NCBI GenBank assembly: GCA_026393535.1
Contig: JAPKZY010000051.1
Span: forward strand, 1 to 42,332
From: Actinomycetota bacterium
GTDB lineage: Bacteria > Actinomycetota > Acidimicrobiia > Acidimicrobiales > Ilumatobacteraceae
Direction: 5' to 3'
Length of the DNA stretch: 42,332 nucleotides
Shown here: one piece after another, positions 17,760-27,036 of the stretch
Position numbering within the stretch: the first letter of the stretch is position 1
How the letters are laid out: the number at the start of each line of letters is the position of its first letter
The notes under the pieces: model-generated
What the model was told of the DNA's origin: nothing
The model's input: the letters and a program-made list of their open reading frames with translations, nothing else
Database searches by the model: none
Translations under genes and position numbers: made by a program

Positions 17760-18988
17760 TAGAAGCTCGCTCCATCCTTCTCACGATTGACACGACTGAC
17801 ATGTTGCGCAGCCAGTAGTAATCCGTATCCACCAATTAAAACAAGCGCAGTCACAAAGGTGACAACAATTTGATCCCATCCGGCATCTCGGCCTACACGC
17901 TGTGCGGCAAGAAGCATGAACCAACCGAGAGAACCAGGAATCAGAATCTTCCAGCCCAAGTCCATGAGTTGGTCATAACGGAAACGCGGAAGGGTGGCGC
18001 GGAACCATACGTATATATAGAGGAAGACAAGCACTTTGAGAAGAAGCCAAATAGTGCCCTCAATCGCGTTCGGGATAAACGGAATATCAAGAGTGGTGTT
18101 TCCAATAGAGATGGGTTGAGGACCCCCAAAGAACAAAGTCACGATTAGCGCAGACATTGTGACCGTGTTCATGAATTCAGCCAAAAAGAACAGCGCAAAT
18201 CGAATTGACGAGTACTCAGTATTGAAGCCGCCAACAAGTTCTTGTTCCGCCTCCACCAAGTCGAACGGAGGTCGATTCAATTCTGCAGTAGCGGCGATGA
18301 GAAATATGACAAATGGTACGAAACCTGTTGCAACAATGTTCCAGTTTCCAATCGACGATTGCATGTTCACAATGCCTGCAGTTGACAAGGTTCCAGATAC
18401 CAACAGCACCGCACCGAGTGACAAACCAAGAGCTGCTTCATAGGAGACCATCTGGGCCGATGCGCGAACAGCACCAAGCAATGGATATTTTGACCCGCTC
18501 GACCAACCGGCCAACATGATTCCGTATACAGCAATCGATGAAATTGCCAAAGCAAACAGCACTCCGACAGGAGGGTCAGCTAATTGCAGTCGAGTCTGAT
18601 GTCCGAACAAGGTGACGAGGCCACCCTTGCCATCGCGAAAATCTCCACCAAGCGGAATGATCGCAAATGCAAGAAACGCTGGGACCAATGCAAGATACGG
18701 CGCCAGACGGAACATAAACCGGTCTGAACGTTCTGGAATGAGATCTTCTTTGAAGAACAACTTGATTCCATCCGCCAGAGTTTGCAAGATCCCCCATGGA
18801 CCGGCTTTGTTTGGTCCAACTCGGTTCTGCATGCCAGCGATGACTTTGCGTTCGAACCACACCATCAACATTGTTGCAACCAAGCCGACAACGAAAACCA
18901 ACAGTACTTTCACAAGGACTATGAGTAATGGTGTCCAGAGGACATTGCCTTCCAACATTGGATCAATGGCGAAAATTACACCACTCAC
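17759..18988 (-). CDS. nuoH: NADH-quinone oxidoreductase subunit H, 14-subunit complex I
   Basis: Quinone-cavity membrane subunit, 409 residues. All the common blocks are present: [20 protein letters not shown] (45-64), [54 protein letters not shown], and [20 protein letters not shown]-terminal extension with an extra hydrophobic segment ([19 protein letters not shown]) precedes a short charged tail. This is the conventional form, in contrast to the altered NuoH at 4858-5919. Start ATG 18988 overlaps the nuoG stop (ATGA). Confidence 0.97.
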   Translation of the reverse strand: MSGVIFAIDPMLEGNVLWTPLLIVLVKVLLVFVVGLVATMLMVWFERKVIAGMQNRVGPNKAGPWGILQTLADGIKLFFKEDLIPERSDRFMFRLAPYLALVPAFLAFAIIPLGGDFRDGKGGLVTLFGHQTRLQLADPPVGVLFALAISSIAVYGIMLAGWSSGSKYPLLGAVRASAQMVSYEAALGLSLGAVLLVSGTLSTAGIVNMQSSIGNWNIVATGFVPFVIFLIAATAELNRPPFDLVEAEQELVGGFNTEYSSIRFALFFLAEFMNTVTMSALIVTLFFGGPQPISIGNTTLDIPFIPNAIEGTIWLLLKVLVFLYIYVWFRATLPRFRYDQLMDLGWKILIPGSLGWFMLLAAQRVGRDAGWDQIVVTFVTALVLIGGYGLLLAAQHVSRVNREKDGASF

Positions 18989-21351
18989 ATTGACTCAATT
19001 CTGACGTCAATGATTGATTCATTTCGACGAACGAGTTCACGCACATCAGCACCTATTTGATTGAACGGCACCCATGCTGTGCCGCGAGGTATCGAGGACG
19101 ACGCACGAACTGGCAGCACAATGGAACTGTGCGAATTTGACACTCGCACATTTGTTCCTTCAGCAGCGCCCACGCGATCAAGATCAAGAGGATGAATAAA
19201 TACGTTCACCTCAGTAGCCAAATTCGCTAGTGATGGACTGGTTATTGTGCCGATTGCACGGTCAAACAACTTACGACTGAGATCGAGGCGGAATTCATAT
19301 GAGTTGCGAGGTGCGGCAACACTTGCCACTGCTGGTGCAGAACTTTGTGGAGTCACGGACACGACTACTCCGTCGCGCTTGATCGCTACCGCAGTGGTGG
19401 TGCTTCCGAAACCAGGAACTGCAGCAGACATCGCGTTTTGAATGTCTGACAATGTAGTGAAGTTCGATTCGTGACCAAGAAGTGTCAGCAGTTCAACTGC
19501 AATCATCCAGTCTGCCCGTGATGTTCCGTGCGGAGTAATTTTTTGCACGACAGAAGTCACTCGACCCTCAAGATTCATCGTGGTGCCATCTTTTTCACCG
19601 TAAGCAGCTGCAGGTAATACAACATCTGCATGCGACGCACTGGCTGTGAGGAACGTATCAATGGCAACGACAAACTTTGCGCCCGCGATTCCTCGACGAG
19701 CGAGATCAATGTCTGCAACATCGGAGAGTGGGTCGGCGCCAAGAAGGATGAGGCAATCAACATTGCCCTTCGCTGATGCTTCAAGGATTGTTGCAGCATC
19801 ATTGCCGTTGCGAGGAGCGAGCCCAAGGGACAATGCACCACGGACGTTTCCGCGACGCAAGACCGGCAACACACTTGCCGATGGTGTAGCTGTAAGAACA
19901 GCAGAGAGAGCCTCCATCGTGTGTGATGCAGATTCTGCAAGGTTTGGACGACCAGCGACTACAACAACCGGGCCAGATGCAAGTTGTTCAGAAATATCTG
20001 CTTGCGCAAGAAGTCCAGGGATAGCGCTAGCGGCGGTTCCGGATTCTGCACGAATTGATTTCCATGCGTACTTCGTCAGGCCAGTTTCATGAGACGAAAT
20101 CTCAATGAGACGAATTCGCTTCTTCTGCACTGCATCACGAAGACGCAGATACAGCACTGGAAGTTCTTCCTTGATGTCTGGAGCCAAAAGAATCACTGTG
20201 CCGCCAGCACATGCAGAATCAATTGTCGCTTGCGGATACGAGAACACAGACGCTGGAAGTCCATCATCGAGTTGAGCATCACGCATTGTGATTCCGGCCG
20301 CATCAGCAAGAGCGCCCCACATATATGCGTCTTCGTTTGTTCCGCGAGCACCACCAAGAATTGCTACTGAGCCTTCGCGCGAATGGCGGATAACACGTGC
20401 AACTGACTCAAGAGCGTCAGACCACGAGGAAGTAATAAAGGAATCACCCGACTTGATTTGCGGGGTCGAAAGGCGATCTTCTGAATTCGTTGACTGGAAG
20501 TTGAAACGACCCTTGTCACACAACCAACCCCAGTTCACTGGATCACTATCGACACCTTGGTAGCGCAACAACTCGTCACGGCTTGATTGCACAACGGTGC
20601 GGCAACCAACTGAGCACGTTGTGCATGTGCTTTCACGTTGTTCAAGGTCCCATGGACGAGCCTTGAATCGGTATGGCGAAGCAGTGAGTGCACCCACTGG
20701 GCAAATTTGCACGGTGTTGCCAGAAAAATAAGAAGCAAACGGTTCATCAGGGAACGTCATTATTTGTGTGTTGTTTCCGCGCTGAGTGAAACTTATGAGA
20801 GGGTCGCCCGCTACTTCATCAGCGAAACGGGTGCAGCGATCGCACAAGATGCAGCGTTCGCGGTCAAGAAACACCAAGTCGCTAATTGGGATTGGCTTTT
20901 CATAGTGACGCTTCTCTTCTACAAAGCGACTCTCACCCGCACCATGACTGAAAGCTTGGTCTTGCAACGGGCACTCCCCGCCCTTGTCGCAAACTGGGCA
21001 GTCAAGTGGATGATTCGCAAGAAGTAACTCAATCATGCCTTCTTGTGCACGCTTTACTTGTGGTGTATCTGTGCGCACAATTTGACCATCAGCAACAGGC
21101 GTCATACAACTAACGACCATCATCGGGCCGCGAGGCCCTTCTACTTCCACCATGCATTGGCGGCACATGCCGACTGAGCTCATACGTGGGTGGTAGCAAA
21201 ACCGAGGAATGTATTCATCGACACTGTCTGCTGCCGCAATGATGAAATCACCTTTACGTGCTGCAACGGTGCGACCGTTAATATTGATTGATACCGCATT
21301 TGGGTCTTGAGGCGGCATGTCGTTTGCATCAGTGGTGTCAATAGTGGTCAT
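18985..21351 (-). CDS. nuoG: NADH-quinone oxidoreductase subunit G, 14-subunit complex I
   Basis: Largest peripheral-arm subunit, 788 residues, which carries the Fe-S wire from NuoF/E to NuoI. All cluster sites are readable: [2Fe-2S] N1b at Cys52, Cys63, Cys66 and Cys82; N5 as His114-x3-Cys118-x2-Cys121-x5-Cys127; N4 as Cys167, Cys170, Cys173 and Cys217; and N7 as Cys243-x2-Cys246-x3-Cys250-x27-Cys278. N7 is present only in some bacterial enzymes. The rest (about 300-788) is a molybdopterin-oxidoreductase-like domain, probably without cofactor, ending in a short beta-barrel domain. Start ATG 21351 overlaps the nuoF stop (ATGA). Confidence 0.97.
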   Translation of the reverse strand: MTTIDTTDANDMPPQDPNAVSININGRTVAARKGDFIIAAADSVDEYIPRFCYHPRMSSVGMCRQCMVEVEGPRGPMMVVSCMTPVADGQIVRTDTPQVKRAQEGMIELLLANHPLDCPVCDKGGECPLQDQAFSHGAGESRFVEEKRHYEKPIPISDLVFLDRERCILCDRCTRFADEVAGDPLISFTQRGNNTQIMTFPDEPFASYFSGNTVQICPVGALTASPYRFKARPWDLEQRESTCTTCSVGCRTVVQSSRDELLRYQGVDSDPVNWGWLCDKGRFNFQSTNSEDRLSTPQIKSGDSFITSSWSDALESVARVIRHSREGSVAILGGARGTNEDAYMWGALADAAGITMRDAQLDDGLPASVFSYPQATIDSACAGGTVILLAPDIKEELPVLYLRLRDAVQKKRIRLIEISSHETGLTKYAWKSIRAESGTAASAIPGLLAQADISEQLASGPVVVVAGRPNLAESASHTMEALSAVLTATPSASVLPVLRRGNVRGALSLGLAPRNGNDAATILEASAKGNVDCLILLGADPLSDVADIDLARRGIAGAKFVVAIDTFLTASASHADVVLPAAAYGEKDGTTMNLEGRVTSVVQKITPHGTSRADWMIAVELLTLLGHESNFTTLSDIQNAMSAAVPGFGSTTTAVAIKRDGVVVSVTPQSSAPAVASVAAPRNSYEFRLDLSRKLFDRAIGTITSPSLANLATEVNVFIHPLDLDRVGAAEGTNVRVSNSHSSIVLPVRASSSIPRGTAWVPFNQIGADVRELVRRNESIIDVRIESM

Positions 21352-22745
21352 TCTGAAACCGCCGTTACTTTGATCATGGTGCGCTTCACGATGCGAGCAT
21401 CGAATTCGCTACGGAACAACGTAAGAGCTGAATGAACTGGCGCATACGCAGATGGACCAACGAAGCAGATGGTGTTCATGCGATACGGAAATGGCACTGC
21501 TGCAATTCCAAGTTTTTCATTTGATGCATGGGGGAATGCGCCCGGGCAAATTGATTCGCCCACTTCAAAGATTTGGTCAAGGTCAGCATCTGTGCCTTTG
21601 CCATCAACAACGCGGGACAAAATACGTTCGAGCCATGTTCCGCCTTCACGGCATGGTGTGCACTTGCCGCACGATTCATGAGCATAGAAACGAGTAAGGG
21701 TTAATGCGGCACGCGGAATGTCTGTGGTTGAGTCCATCACCATGATGGCGCCAGAGCCAAGCATTGAACCTGCAGGCCCTACCTGACTTGCTTCGAACGG
21801 AAGATCAAGTTGATCAGGAGTGAACCACGGAGCAGAACCACCACCAGGAACAAAAGCTTTGAGATCATTTCCGTTACGAATGCCTTGGCAGAACTCGTCT
21901 CCGTACAACAGGTCACGGAATGTTGTGATGCCATTGATGATTTCAAATACACCAGGACGATTGACATGGCCAGAGACTGCGACCATCCGTGTACCAGGAG
22001 ATGTTGCTGTACCAATTGCTGTGTATGCAGCAGCACCGTTATTCAACAACCATGGAAGGTTGGCAAGAGTCTCAACGTTGTTGACAATTGTTGGTTGTCC
22101 GTACAGGCCATTAGCTGCAGGGAAATAAGGAGGCTTCAAGCGAGGCATGCCGCGATTGCCTTCAAGGCTTTCAATCAATGCAGTTTCTTCGCCCACCACG
22201 TACGCGCCTGCGCCCCAGTGAAGAACGATGTCAAGAGAGAACTTTGAACCGAGAATGTTCTTACCGATGTATCCGGCTGCATATGCCTCATTGAGGGCAG
22301 TGGCAACTCGTTCTTGAGCGAGCGCCATTTCTCCACGTATATAGAGGAAGCATTGCGACAAACCCGCTGCATACGCAGCAATCAGACAACCTTCAATCAG
22401 TTGATGAGGATCGCACTCCATTAGCAAACGGTCTTTGTACGTGCCTGGTTCACTTTCGTCGCCGTTGACAACGAGGTAGCGAGGCCATACACCTTGTGGC
22501 ATGAGCCCCCATTTATTGCCTGCAGGGAAACCAGCACCACCACGGCCAAGAACTGTGGCGTTCTTCACTTCATCATGAATTTCATTTGCAGGACGAGCGA
22601 GTGCCAAACGCAATCCCTTATAGCCATCAGTGGCAAGGTAACGCTCAAGCGTGTATGAGTCTTCATATTGAAAACGTGATGTCACAACTTGAGGACGATC
22701 ACCGGCATAAAAGCCAGGTGCATGTTTCCAGGTTCCACCGGTCAT
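21348..22745 (-). CDS. nuoF: NADH-quinone oxidoreductase subunit F (NADH/FMN-binding), 14-subunit complex I
   Basis: NADH-oxidising subunit with FMN and cluster N3, 465 residues. GRGGAGFPAGNKWGLM is the FMN/NADH glycine-rich loop, followed by YLVVNGDESEPGTYKDR; the N3 ligands lie in HESCGKCTPCREGG with the fourth Cys in ESICPGAFP. I choose ATG 22745, which overlaps the nuoE stop (ATGA), in preference to an upstream in-frame start at 22769 inside nuoE. This gene, with nuoE and nuoG, makes this the NADH-using complex I of the two in the window. Confidence 0.97.
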   Translation of the reverse strand: MTGGTWKHAPGFYAGDRPQVVTSRFQYEDSYTLERYLATDGYKGLRLALARPANEIHDEVKNATVLGRGGAGFPAGNKWGLMPQGVWPRYLVVNGDESEPGTYKDRLLMECDPHQLIEGCLIAAYAAGLSQCFLYIRGEMALAQERVATALNEAYAAGYIGKNILGSKFSLDIVLHWGAGAYVVGEETALIESLEGNRGMPRLKPPYFPAANGLYGQPTIVNNVETLANLPWLLNNGAAAYTAIGTATSPGTRMVAVSGHVNRPGVFEIINGITTFRDLLYGDEFCQGIRNGNDLKAFVPGGGSAPWFTPDQLDLPFEASQVGPAGSMLGSGAIMVMDSTTDIPRAALTLTRFYAHESCGKCTPCREGGTWLERILSRVVDGKGTDADLDQIFEVGESICPGAFPHASNEKLGIAAVPFPYRMNTICFVGPSAYAPVHSALTLFRSEFDARIVKRTMIKVTAVSE

Positions 22746-23356
22746 AGCGCAGCCTTTCCATCTAGCCATACAGGATTTTCCGTGACTAACTCTGGGGAGA
22801 CGGCACCGACTGCGCGATCAGCAGGAATATGTTGGCGAATTACAGCAACTGTTCCGTGAGCGGGGATTTCGGATGACAAAGTTCCGGCCGACAAATCATC
22901 AATGAGGGTGTCGAGTTGATCTGGAGTGACGCGATAGCGATAGCGATAATTCACTTGCAAGCATGGAGCTTCGGTACATGCGGCTTGGCACTCGGCACGT
23001 TCAAGAGTGAATTTTCCATCTGCCGTGGTGGAACCCATCTTGATGCCGAGACGCTCTTCTGCATGGTGCATGAGTTCTTCTGCACCCATCAATGCACACG
23101 ACATAGTGCCGCAGATATTGATGAGGTACTTACCCACTGGTTCGAATTTGAACATCTCGTAGAACGATGCTGTTCCGAATACTTCTGCTGATGACGCTCC
23201 GACTAATTCGGCAATGTGCGCCATCGCTTCGTTTGTGACGTAACCATCTTGTTCCTGAGCCAAGTGCAACAGCGGAATAGTCGCAGACCTTGCCTTTGGA
23301 TAACGACCAATTATTTCACGTGCAAGGCGAATGTTTTCTTCTGTTAGTCGAGCCAT
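22742..23356 (-). CDS. nuoE: NADH-quinone oxidoreductase subunit E, 14-subunit complex I
   Basis: 24-kDa thioredoxin-fold subunit with [2Fe-2S] cluster N1a, 204 residues. Ligands are Cys82 and Cys87 (ICGTMSCALMG) and Cys123 and Cys127 (ECQAACTEAPC). The helical N-terminal domain (AREIIGRYPKARSATIPLLHLAQEQ-type sequence, residues 12-36) is normal. A C-terminal tail of about 50 residues beyond the thioredoxin fold is longer than average. Start ATG 23356 overlaps the nuoD stop as TAATG. Confidence 0.97.
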   Translation of the reverse strand: MARLTEENIRLAREIIGRYPKARSATIPLLHLAQEQDGYVTNEAMAHIAELVGASSAEVFGTASFYEMFKFEPVGKYLINICGTMSCALMGAEELMHHAEERLGIKMGSTTADGKFTLERAECQAACTEAPCLQVNYRYRYRVTPDQLDTLIDDLSAGTLSSEIPAHGTVAVIRQHIPADRAVGAVSPELVTENPVWLDGKAAL

Positions 23357-24684
23357 TAGCGATCAACCTCCCCGAGTACCGGATCAACGGATGAAATAAC
23401 TGCAACAGCATCAGCAACGAGCCCGCCACGCATCATGTGCGGCATGGTTTGAATATTCACAAATGACGGAGCACGAACATGCATGCGATAAGGATTCGAG
23501 GATCCGTCGCTCACGATGTAACAACCAATTTCGCCTCGCGGACTTTCGATAGCTACATACACTTCGCCCTCTGGCACTTTGAAGCCTTCGGTAAAGATCT
23601 TGAAATGGTGAATCAGTGCTTCCATTGATTCGTCAATGCGTGCACGAGGTGGTGGCGTGACTTTCTTGTTCTGGATACGGAAATCACCAGAAGGCATACG
23701 CTCAAGAACTTGATACACAATGCGCATTGATTCACGAATCTCGTTGAAACGAATTGAGTAACGGTCGTATGCATCACCGTATTGACCAACGATGACATCG
23801 AACTCCAATTCGTCGTAGTGCAAATACGGCATGTCACGACGTAGGTCCCAAGCAACTCCGGTTGAACGAAGAATTGGGCCAGTTGCACCAAGAGCAATTG
23901 CTTCTTGTGCAGTGATAACACCAACACCTTGGAGACGCTCGCGCCAAATGGGTTGGCCTGTCATCAAGATGTCATATTCTTCAAGCCGCGAAGGCAGACC
24001 TTCAAGAATTGCAAGCACGTCATCGCGCCAACCTGCTGGCAAGTCTGCTGCAAGGCCACCAGGACGAATGAAGTTGTGGTTCATTCGAAGGCCGGTGACC
24101 TTTTGGAAGAAACGAAGAACATCTTCACGTTCACGCCATCCGTACAACATCATGGACACTGCGCCGAGGTCCATGCCGTTGGTTGCGAGGAACAACAAGT
24201 GGCTGCTCATGCGGTTCAATTCTGAAAGCAACATGCGCATCCATACAGCACGTTCCGGAATATCGCCATCAATGCCGAGCAACTTCTCAACTGCCATCGA
24301 GAAAACAAGCTCGTTGTTCAATGGCGACAAATAGTCCATACGAGTGACATTGGTGCCGCCTTGCATGTAGGTCAGTGCTTCACCAGTCTTTTCCATACCG
24401 GTGTGCAAGTAGCCAATGATTGGCTTGCACCGCAACACAGTTTCACCTTGAAGTTCAAGCATGAGGCGCAGAACACCATGTGTACTTGGGTGCTGTGGAC
24501 CCATGTTGATGATCATTGTTTGATCTTCAGGAGCCTCGGTCTCAACTTCTGCAAGAAGAGCAGCCTCTGTTTCGCTCATGCGTAATACAGACCCCACTTC
24601 GCGCAGCAATTCTTTCGCAGTGAGTTCACTACGTGACAGAAGTTCTTGTCCGCCTTCTGCGGTACCTGCAGAAACAACGGTCAT
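23356..24684 (-). CDS. nuoD: NADH-quinone oxidoreductase subunit D, 14-subunit complex I
   Basis: 49-kDa quinone-site subunit, 442 residues. IINMGPQHPSTHGVLR carries the quinone-site His; GYLHTGMEKTGE and LTYMQGG...NVTRMDYLSPL carry the conserved Tyr region; the end is GEVDR. The start is placed at ATG 24684 in an ATGA overlap with nuoC, giving an N-terminal extension of about 55 polar residues before the conserved core; an upstream in-frame start within nuoC is less likely. It is a divergent paralogue of the NuoD at 5919-7091. Confidence 0.97.
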   Translation of the reverse strand: MTVVSAGTAEGGQELLSRSELTAKELLREVGSVLRMSETEAALLAEVETEAPEDQTMIINMGPQHPSTHGVLRLMLELQGETVLRCKPIIGYLHTGMEKTGEALTYMQGGTNVTRMDYLSPLNNELVFSMAVEKLLGIDGDIPERAVWMRMLLSELNRMSSHLLFLATNGMDLGAVSMMLYGWREREDVLRFFQKVTGLRMNHNFIRPGGLAADLPAGWRDDVLAILEGLPSRLEEYDILMTGQPIWRERLQGVGVITAQEAIALGATGPILRSTGVAWDLRRDMPYLHYDELEFDVIVGQYGDAYDRYSIRFNEIRESMRIVYQVLERMPSGDFRIQNKKVTPPPRARIDESMEALIHHFKIFTEGFKVPEGEVYVAIESPRGEIGCYIVSDGSSNPYRMHVRAPSFVNIQTMPHMMRGGLVADAVAVISSVDPVLGEVDR

Positions 24685-25184
24685 GAGTTGGCGCCTTTGA
24701 ACTGCACAGGAATAGAACCTTGGCTGTAGTCCTTGCGTAATGGGTGTCCGTCCCAATCTTCTGGCATCAAGATTCGTGTCATATCTGGGTGACCTGTAAA
24801 CACAATTCCGAACATGTCGAAAGTTTCACGTTCATGAGCTTCTGTGCCTGGATGAACGTCAAACAGTGTTGGCAGCGTTGCATCAGCTGCAGGAACCTGC
24901 ACTCGTAGACGAACTCTCTTGCGTTGCGACAACGACAACAAGTTCACAACAACTTCAAAACGCTCTGGTTGAATGCCGAAACGAATTGTGCGATGTGGCA
25001 TTTCTAAATAATCGACACCGGTGAGATCAACGCACATCTCGTATCCCTCATCAGCCAATGCCTTGATTACTGAGACGTACTGTTCGCGGGATGCATGAAG
25101 GACGCGCTGTCCGAGAGAATCTTGAACTGGGCAACCATGTTGAGTCTCTACAGCATTCTCCACTGTGTCTGCTGAGTCACTCAT
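24681..25184 (-). CDS. nuoC: NADH-quinone oxidoreductase subunit C, 14-subunit complex I
   Basis: 30-kDa scaffold subunit, 167 residues, shorter than the 217-residue paralogue at 7088-7741. HERETFDMFGIVFTGHPDMT and LMPEDWDGHPLRKDY are the family signature. The usual N-terminal region is short and polar. Start ATG 25184, two bases after the nuoB stop; end overlaps nuoD as ATGA. Confidence 0.96.
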   Translation of the reverse strand: MSDSADTVENAVETQHGCPVQDSLGQRVLHASREQYVSVIKALADEGYEMCVDLTGVDYLEMPHRTIRFGIQPERFEVVVNLLSLSQRKRVRLRVQVPAADATLPTLFDVHPGTEAHERETFDMFGIVFTGHPDMTRILMPEDWDGHPLRKDYSQGSIPVQFKGANS

Positions 25185-25186
25185 GA

Positions 25187-25768
25187 TTACTTCGTACCAA
25201 TAGTGACTGAAGTATGTGCTGAGAGTTCGGAAGAAAGTTCAACACCAGCACCACCGTTATTAGCAGCGCGACGATGCATAATTTCTCCGTCTTCAATCAA
25301 CTGATGCAAAGTTTCAATTGCATGAATGAGAGTTTCAGGAGTTGGTGGGCAACCTGGTGCATACACATCAACCGGAACAATCTGGTCGACGCCTTGCACA
25401 ATTGCATAGTTATTAAACATTCCACCACTCGATGCACACACGCCCATTGAGATCACCCATTTGGGTTCCATCATTTGGTCGTACACCTGACGAAGAACTG
25501 GTGCCATCTTCTGACTGACACGACCAGCGACGATCATGATGTCTGCTTGGCGTGGAGACGCGCGAAACACTTCCATGCCGAATCGGGAAAGGTCATAATG
25601 TGATGCACCGGTACCCATCATTTCGATTGCACAACATGCAAGTCCGAACGATGCTCCCCAGCTTGAACGTGAACGTGCCCACTTCACTAAGTCTTCAATA
25701 CGTGCTGTAACGAAGTTGTGGTCCATACCACCAAGACCATCGTCGACGATGTTTTGAATAGCACCCAT
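25187..25768 (-). CDS. nuoB: NADH-quinone oxidoreductase subunit B, 14-subunit complex I
   Basis: Cluster N2 subunit, 193 residues. Ligands are Cys45-Cys46 ([11 protein letters not shown]), Cys111 (MGVCASSGG) and Cys140 (APGCPPTPE). The Arg of [15 protein letters not shown] near the quinone site is conserved. The start ATG 25768 overlaps the nuoA stop as TAATG. A C-terminal tail of about 30 residues ([17 protein letters not shown]) is variable. Confidence 0.97.
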   Translation of the reverse strand: MGAIQNIVDDGLGGMDHNFVTARIEDLVKWARSRSSWGASFGLACCAIEMMGTGASHYDLSRFGMEVFRASPRQADIMIVAGRVSQKMAPVLRQVYDQMMEPKWVISMGVCASSGGMFNNYAIVQGVDQIVPVDVYAPGCPPTPETLIHAIETLHQLIEDGEIMHRRAANNGGAGVELSSELSAHTSVTIGTK

Positions 25769-26217
25769 TAGGCAGCTCGACCTTCAGAACCAACAATTCG
25801 TACAGAGCTAGTTGATGTGAAACCAAGCGACTCTTGTGTCTCAAGTTTGTTTGACCGTTGTAGTGGGCCCCAGTCAAGAGCCCCCCGCGCAATCATGTAC
25901 ACAAATGCCACGAAGAAAACCGCGCTGAACGACACCATTTCAAAGAATCCGTACGTGCCAAGAAACTGCCGATCAACGGCATACGGGTACGCAAAAATGA
26001 TTTCAATGTCGAACATGATGAACAGCATTGCGACAACATAGAAGCTGACAGGAAAACGTTCTGGCGGTTCACGGCTTGGCACAATTCCACATTCGTATGG
26101 TGCTTCTTTTGCAGAGTTAGGACGATTAGGCGCAAGTAACTTCGAAGCGAAAAGACTGATGACAGCAAACAGAATTGCCAGCACCATCAATGCAACTATG
26201 GGAAGGTACTGGCCCAT
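25768..26217 (-). CDS. nuoA: NADH-quinone oxidoreductase subunit A, 14-subunit complex I
   Basis: Three-helix membrane subunit, 149 residues. [22 protein letters not shown] contains the conserved Cys of the loop that closes over the quinone cavity, and [18 protein letters not shown] contains the acidic residues of helix 2 (motif FDIE). The last about 30 residues are polar and variable. Start ATG 26217 is 3 bases after the stop of the unknown membrane protein, so no separate promoter is evident for the nuo operon. Confidence 0.97.
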   Translation of the reverse strand: MGQYLPIVALMVLAILFAVISLFASKLLAPNRPNSAKEAPYECGIVPSREPPERFPVSFYVVAMLFIMFDIEIIFAYPYAVDRQFLGTYGFFEMVSFSAVFFVAFVYMIARGALDWGPLQRSNKLETQESLGFTSTSSVRIVGSEGRAA

Positions 26218-26220
26218 GTT

Positions 26221-27036
26221 CTAGGCCACCGAGGATGTGAGTGCAAGATTCTTGCGCAGCAACGCTTCGCGACGATGCAAGACCCACGCCAACAAAAAGA
26301 AAATCAATCCTGAACCAAACCCAATGAGGAATGCCGGGCGCCGCTTGGCTCCTAAATCACGAATCATCACTACATAACGATGTGGTTGGGCTACATCAAT
26401 CTGGGCACGCGCAGGTGCACGACCGGGTTCAGCGCGTTGGGTTACTAACGGCGCAATTTCAACGATTGCATATCGGGGCTTGTGTTTGAAAGCCAAGAAG
26501 TCAATTGAGTCTCCAAGTTTTGGATACCGCTCTCCACCTTTGTCATACACAGCAACTGCAACATACTCACCGGCCGCAAATTCTTTTGCTTCAATCTGAA
26601 TAATTTCATCAGCAGAGGCAACTGCCTGGCCGCGTTGTGGATCTGATTCACCAAGTGCGTTCCATCCTTCGCTCACTAATAGGTCTGACACCTTCTTTGC
26701 CGAAGCAATAGAATCAAGACCCTTCAGGTCGCTAGAACCCTCCACAACTTCTGTCCGGTTCAGCAGAGCACCGTCGCGAACGATTGTGATTGGTTCACTC
26801 GGATGCCACGTAGGCATTGGACCTTTTAATCCGATGCCATATACAGCCCAGATAATTGCCATTGACATCATCCATCCAGCGAAACCAGTGATGGCAATCA
26901 AGAAACCAAGACGTGCCCCAAGGTTCGTACCCAAGATGAGATAGGTAGAGCCCATCAACACCCCAACACTGATAATAACGATGATCCATCCACGGATCTC
27001 TGGTTCCCAACTGACTGCTAGTAGCGCTGACAACAT
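26221..27036 (-). CDS. Membrane protein of unknown function between the bc module and nuoA
   Basis: I do not recognise this family. About 271 residues. Three hydrophobic segments lie in the first 75 residues (around 14-35, 39-60 and a shorter one), then a soluble domain of about 150 residues (80-225) with charged beta-like sequence, one further helix at about 235-253, and a short positively charged tail. No Cys or haem motif occurs, so it is unlikely to carry a redox cofactor. The start ATG 27036 forms a TGATG overlap with the cytochrome c gene and the stop is 3 bases from nuoA, so it is locked between complex III-like and complex I genes. An assembly or supercomplex-linking role is plausible but is only inferred from position. 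Confidence 0.85.
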   Translation of the reverse strand: MLSALLAVSWEPEIRGWIIVIISVGVLMGSTYLILGTNLGARLGFLIAITGFAGWMMSMAIIWAVYGIGLKGPMPTWHPSEPITIVRDGALLNRTEVVEGSSDLKGLDSIASAKKVSDLLVSEGWNALGESDPQRGQAVASADEIIQIEAKEFAAGEYVAVAVYDKGGERYPKLGDSIDFLAFKHKPRYAIVEIAPLVTQRAEPGRAPARAQIDVAQPHRYVVMIRDLGAKRRPAFLIGFGSGLIFFLLAWVLHRREALLRKNLALTSSVA

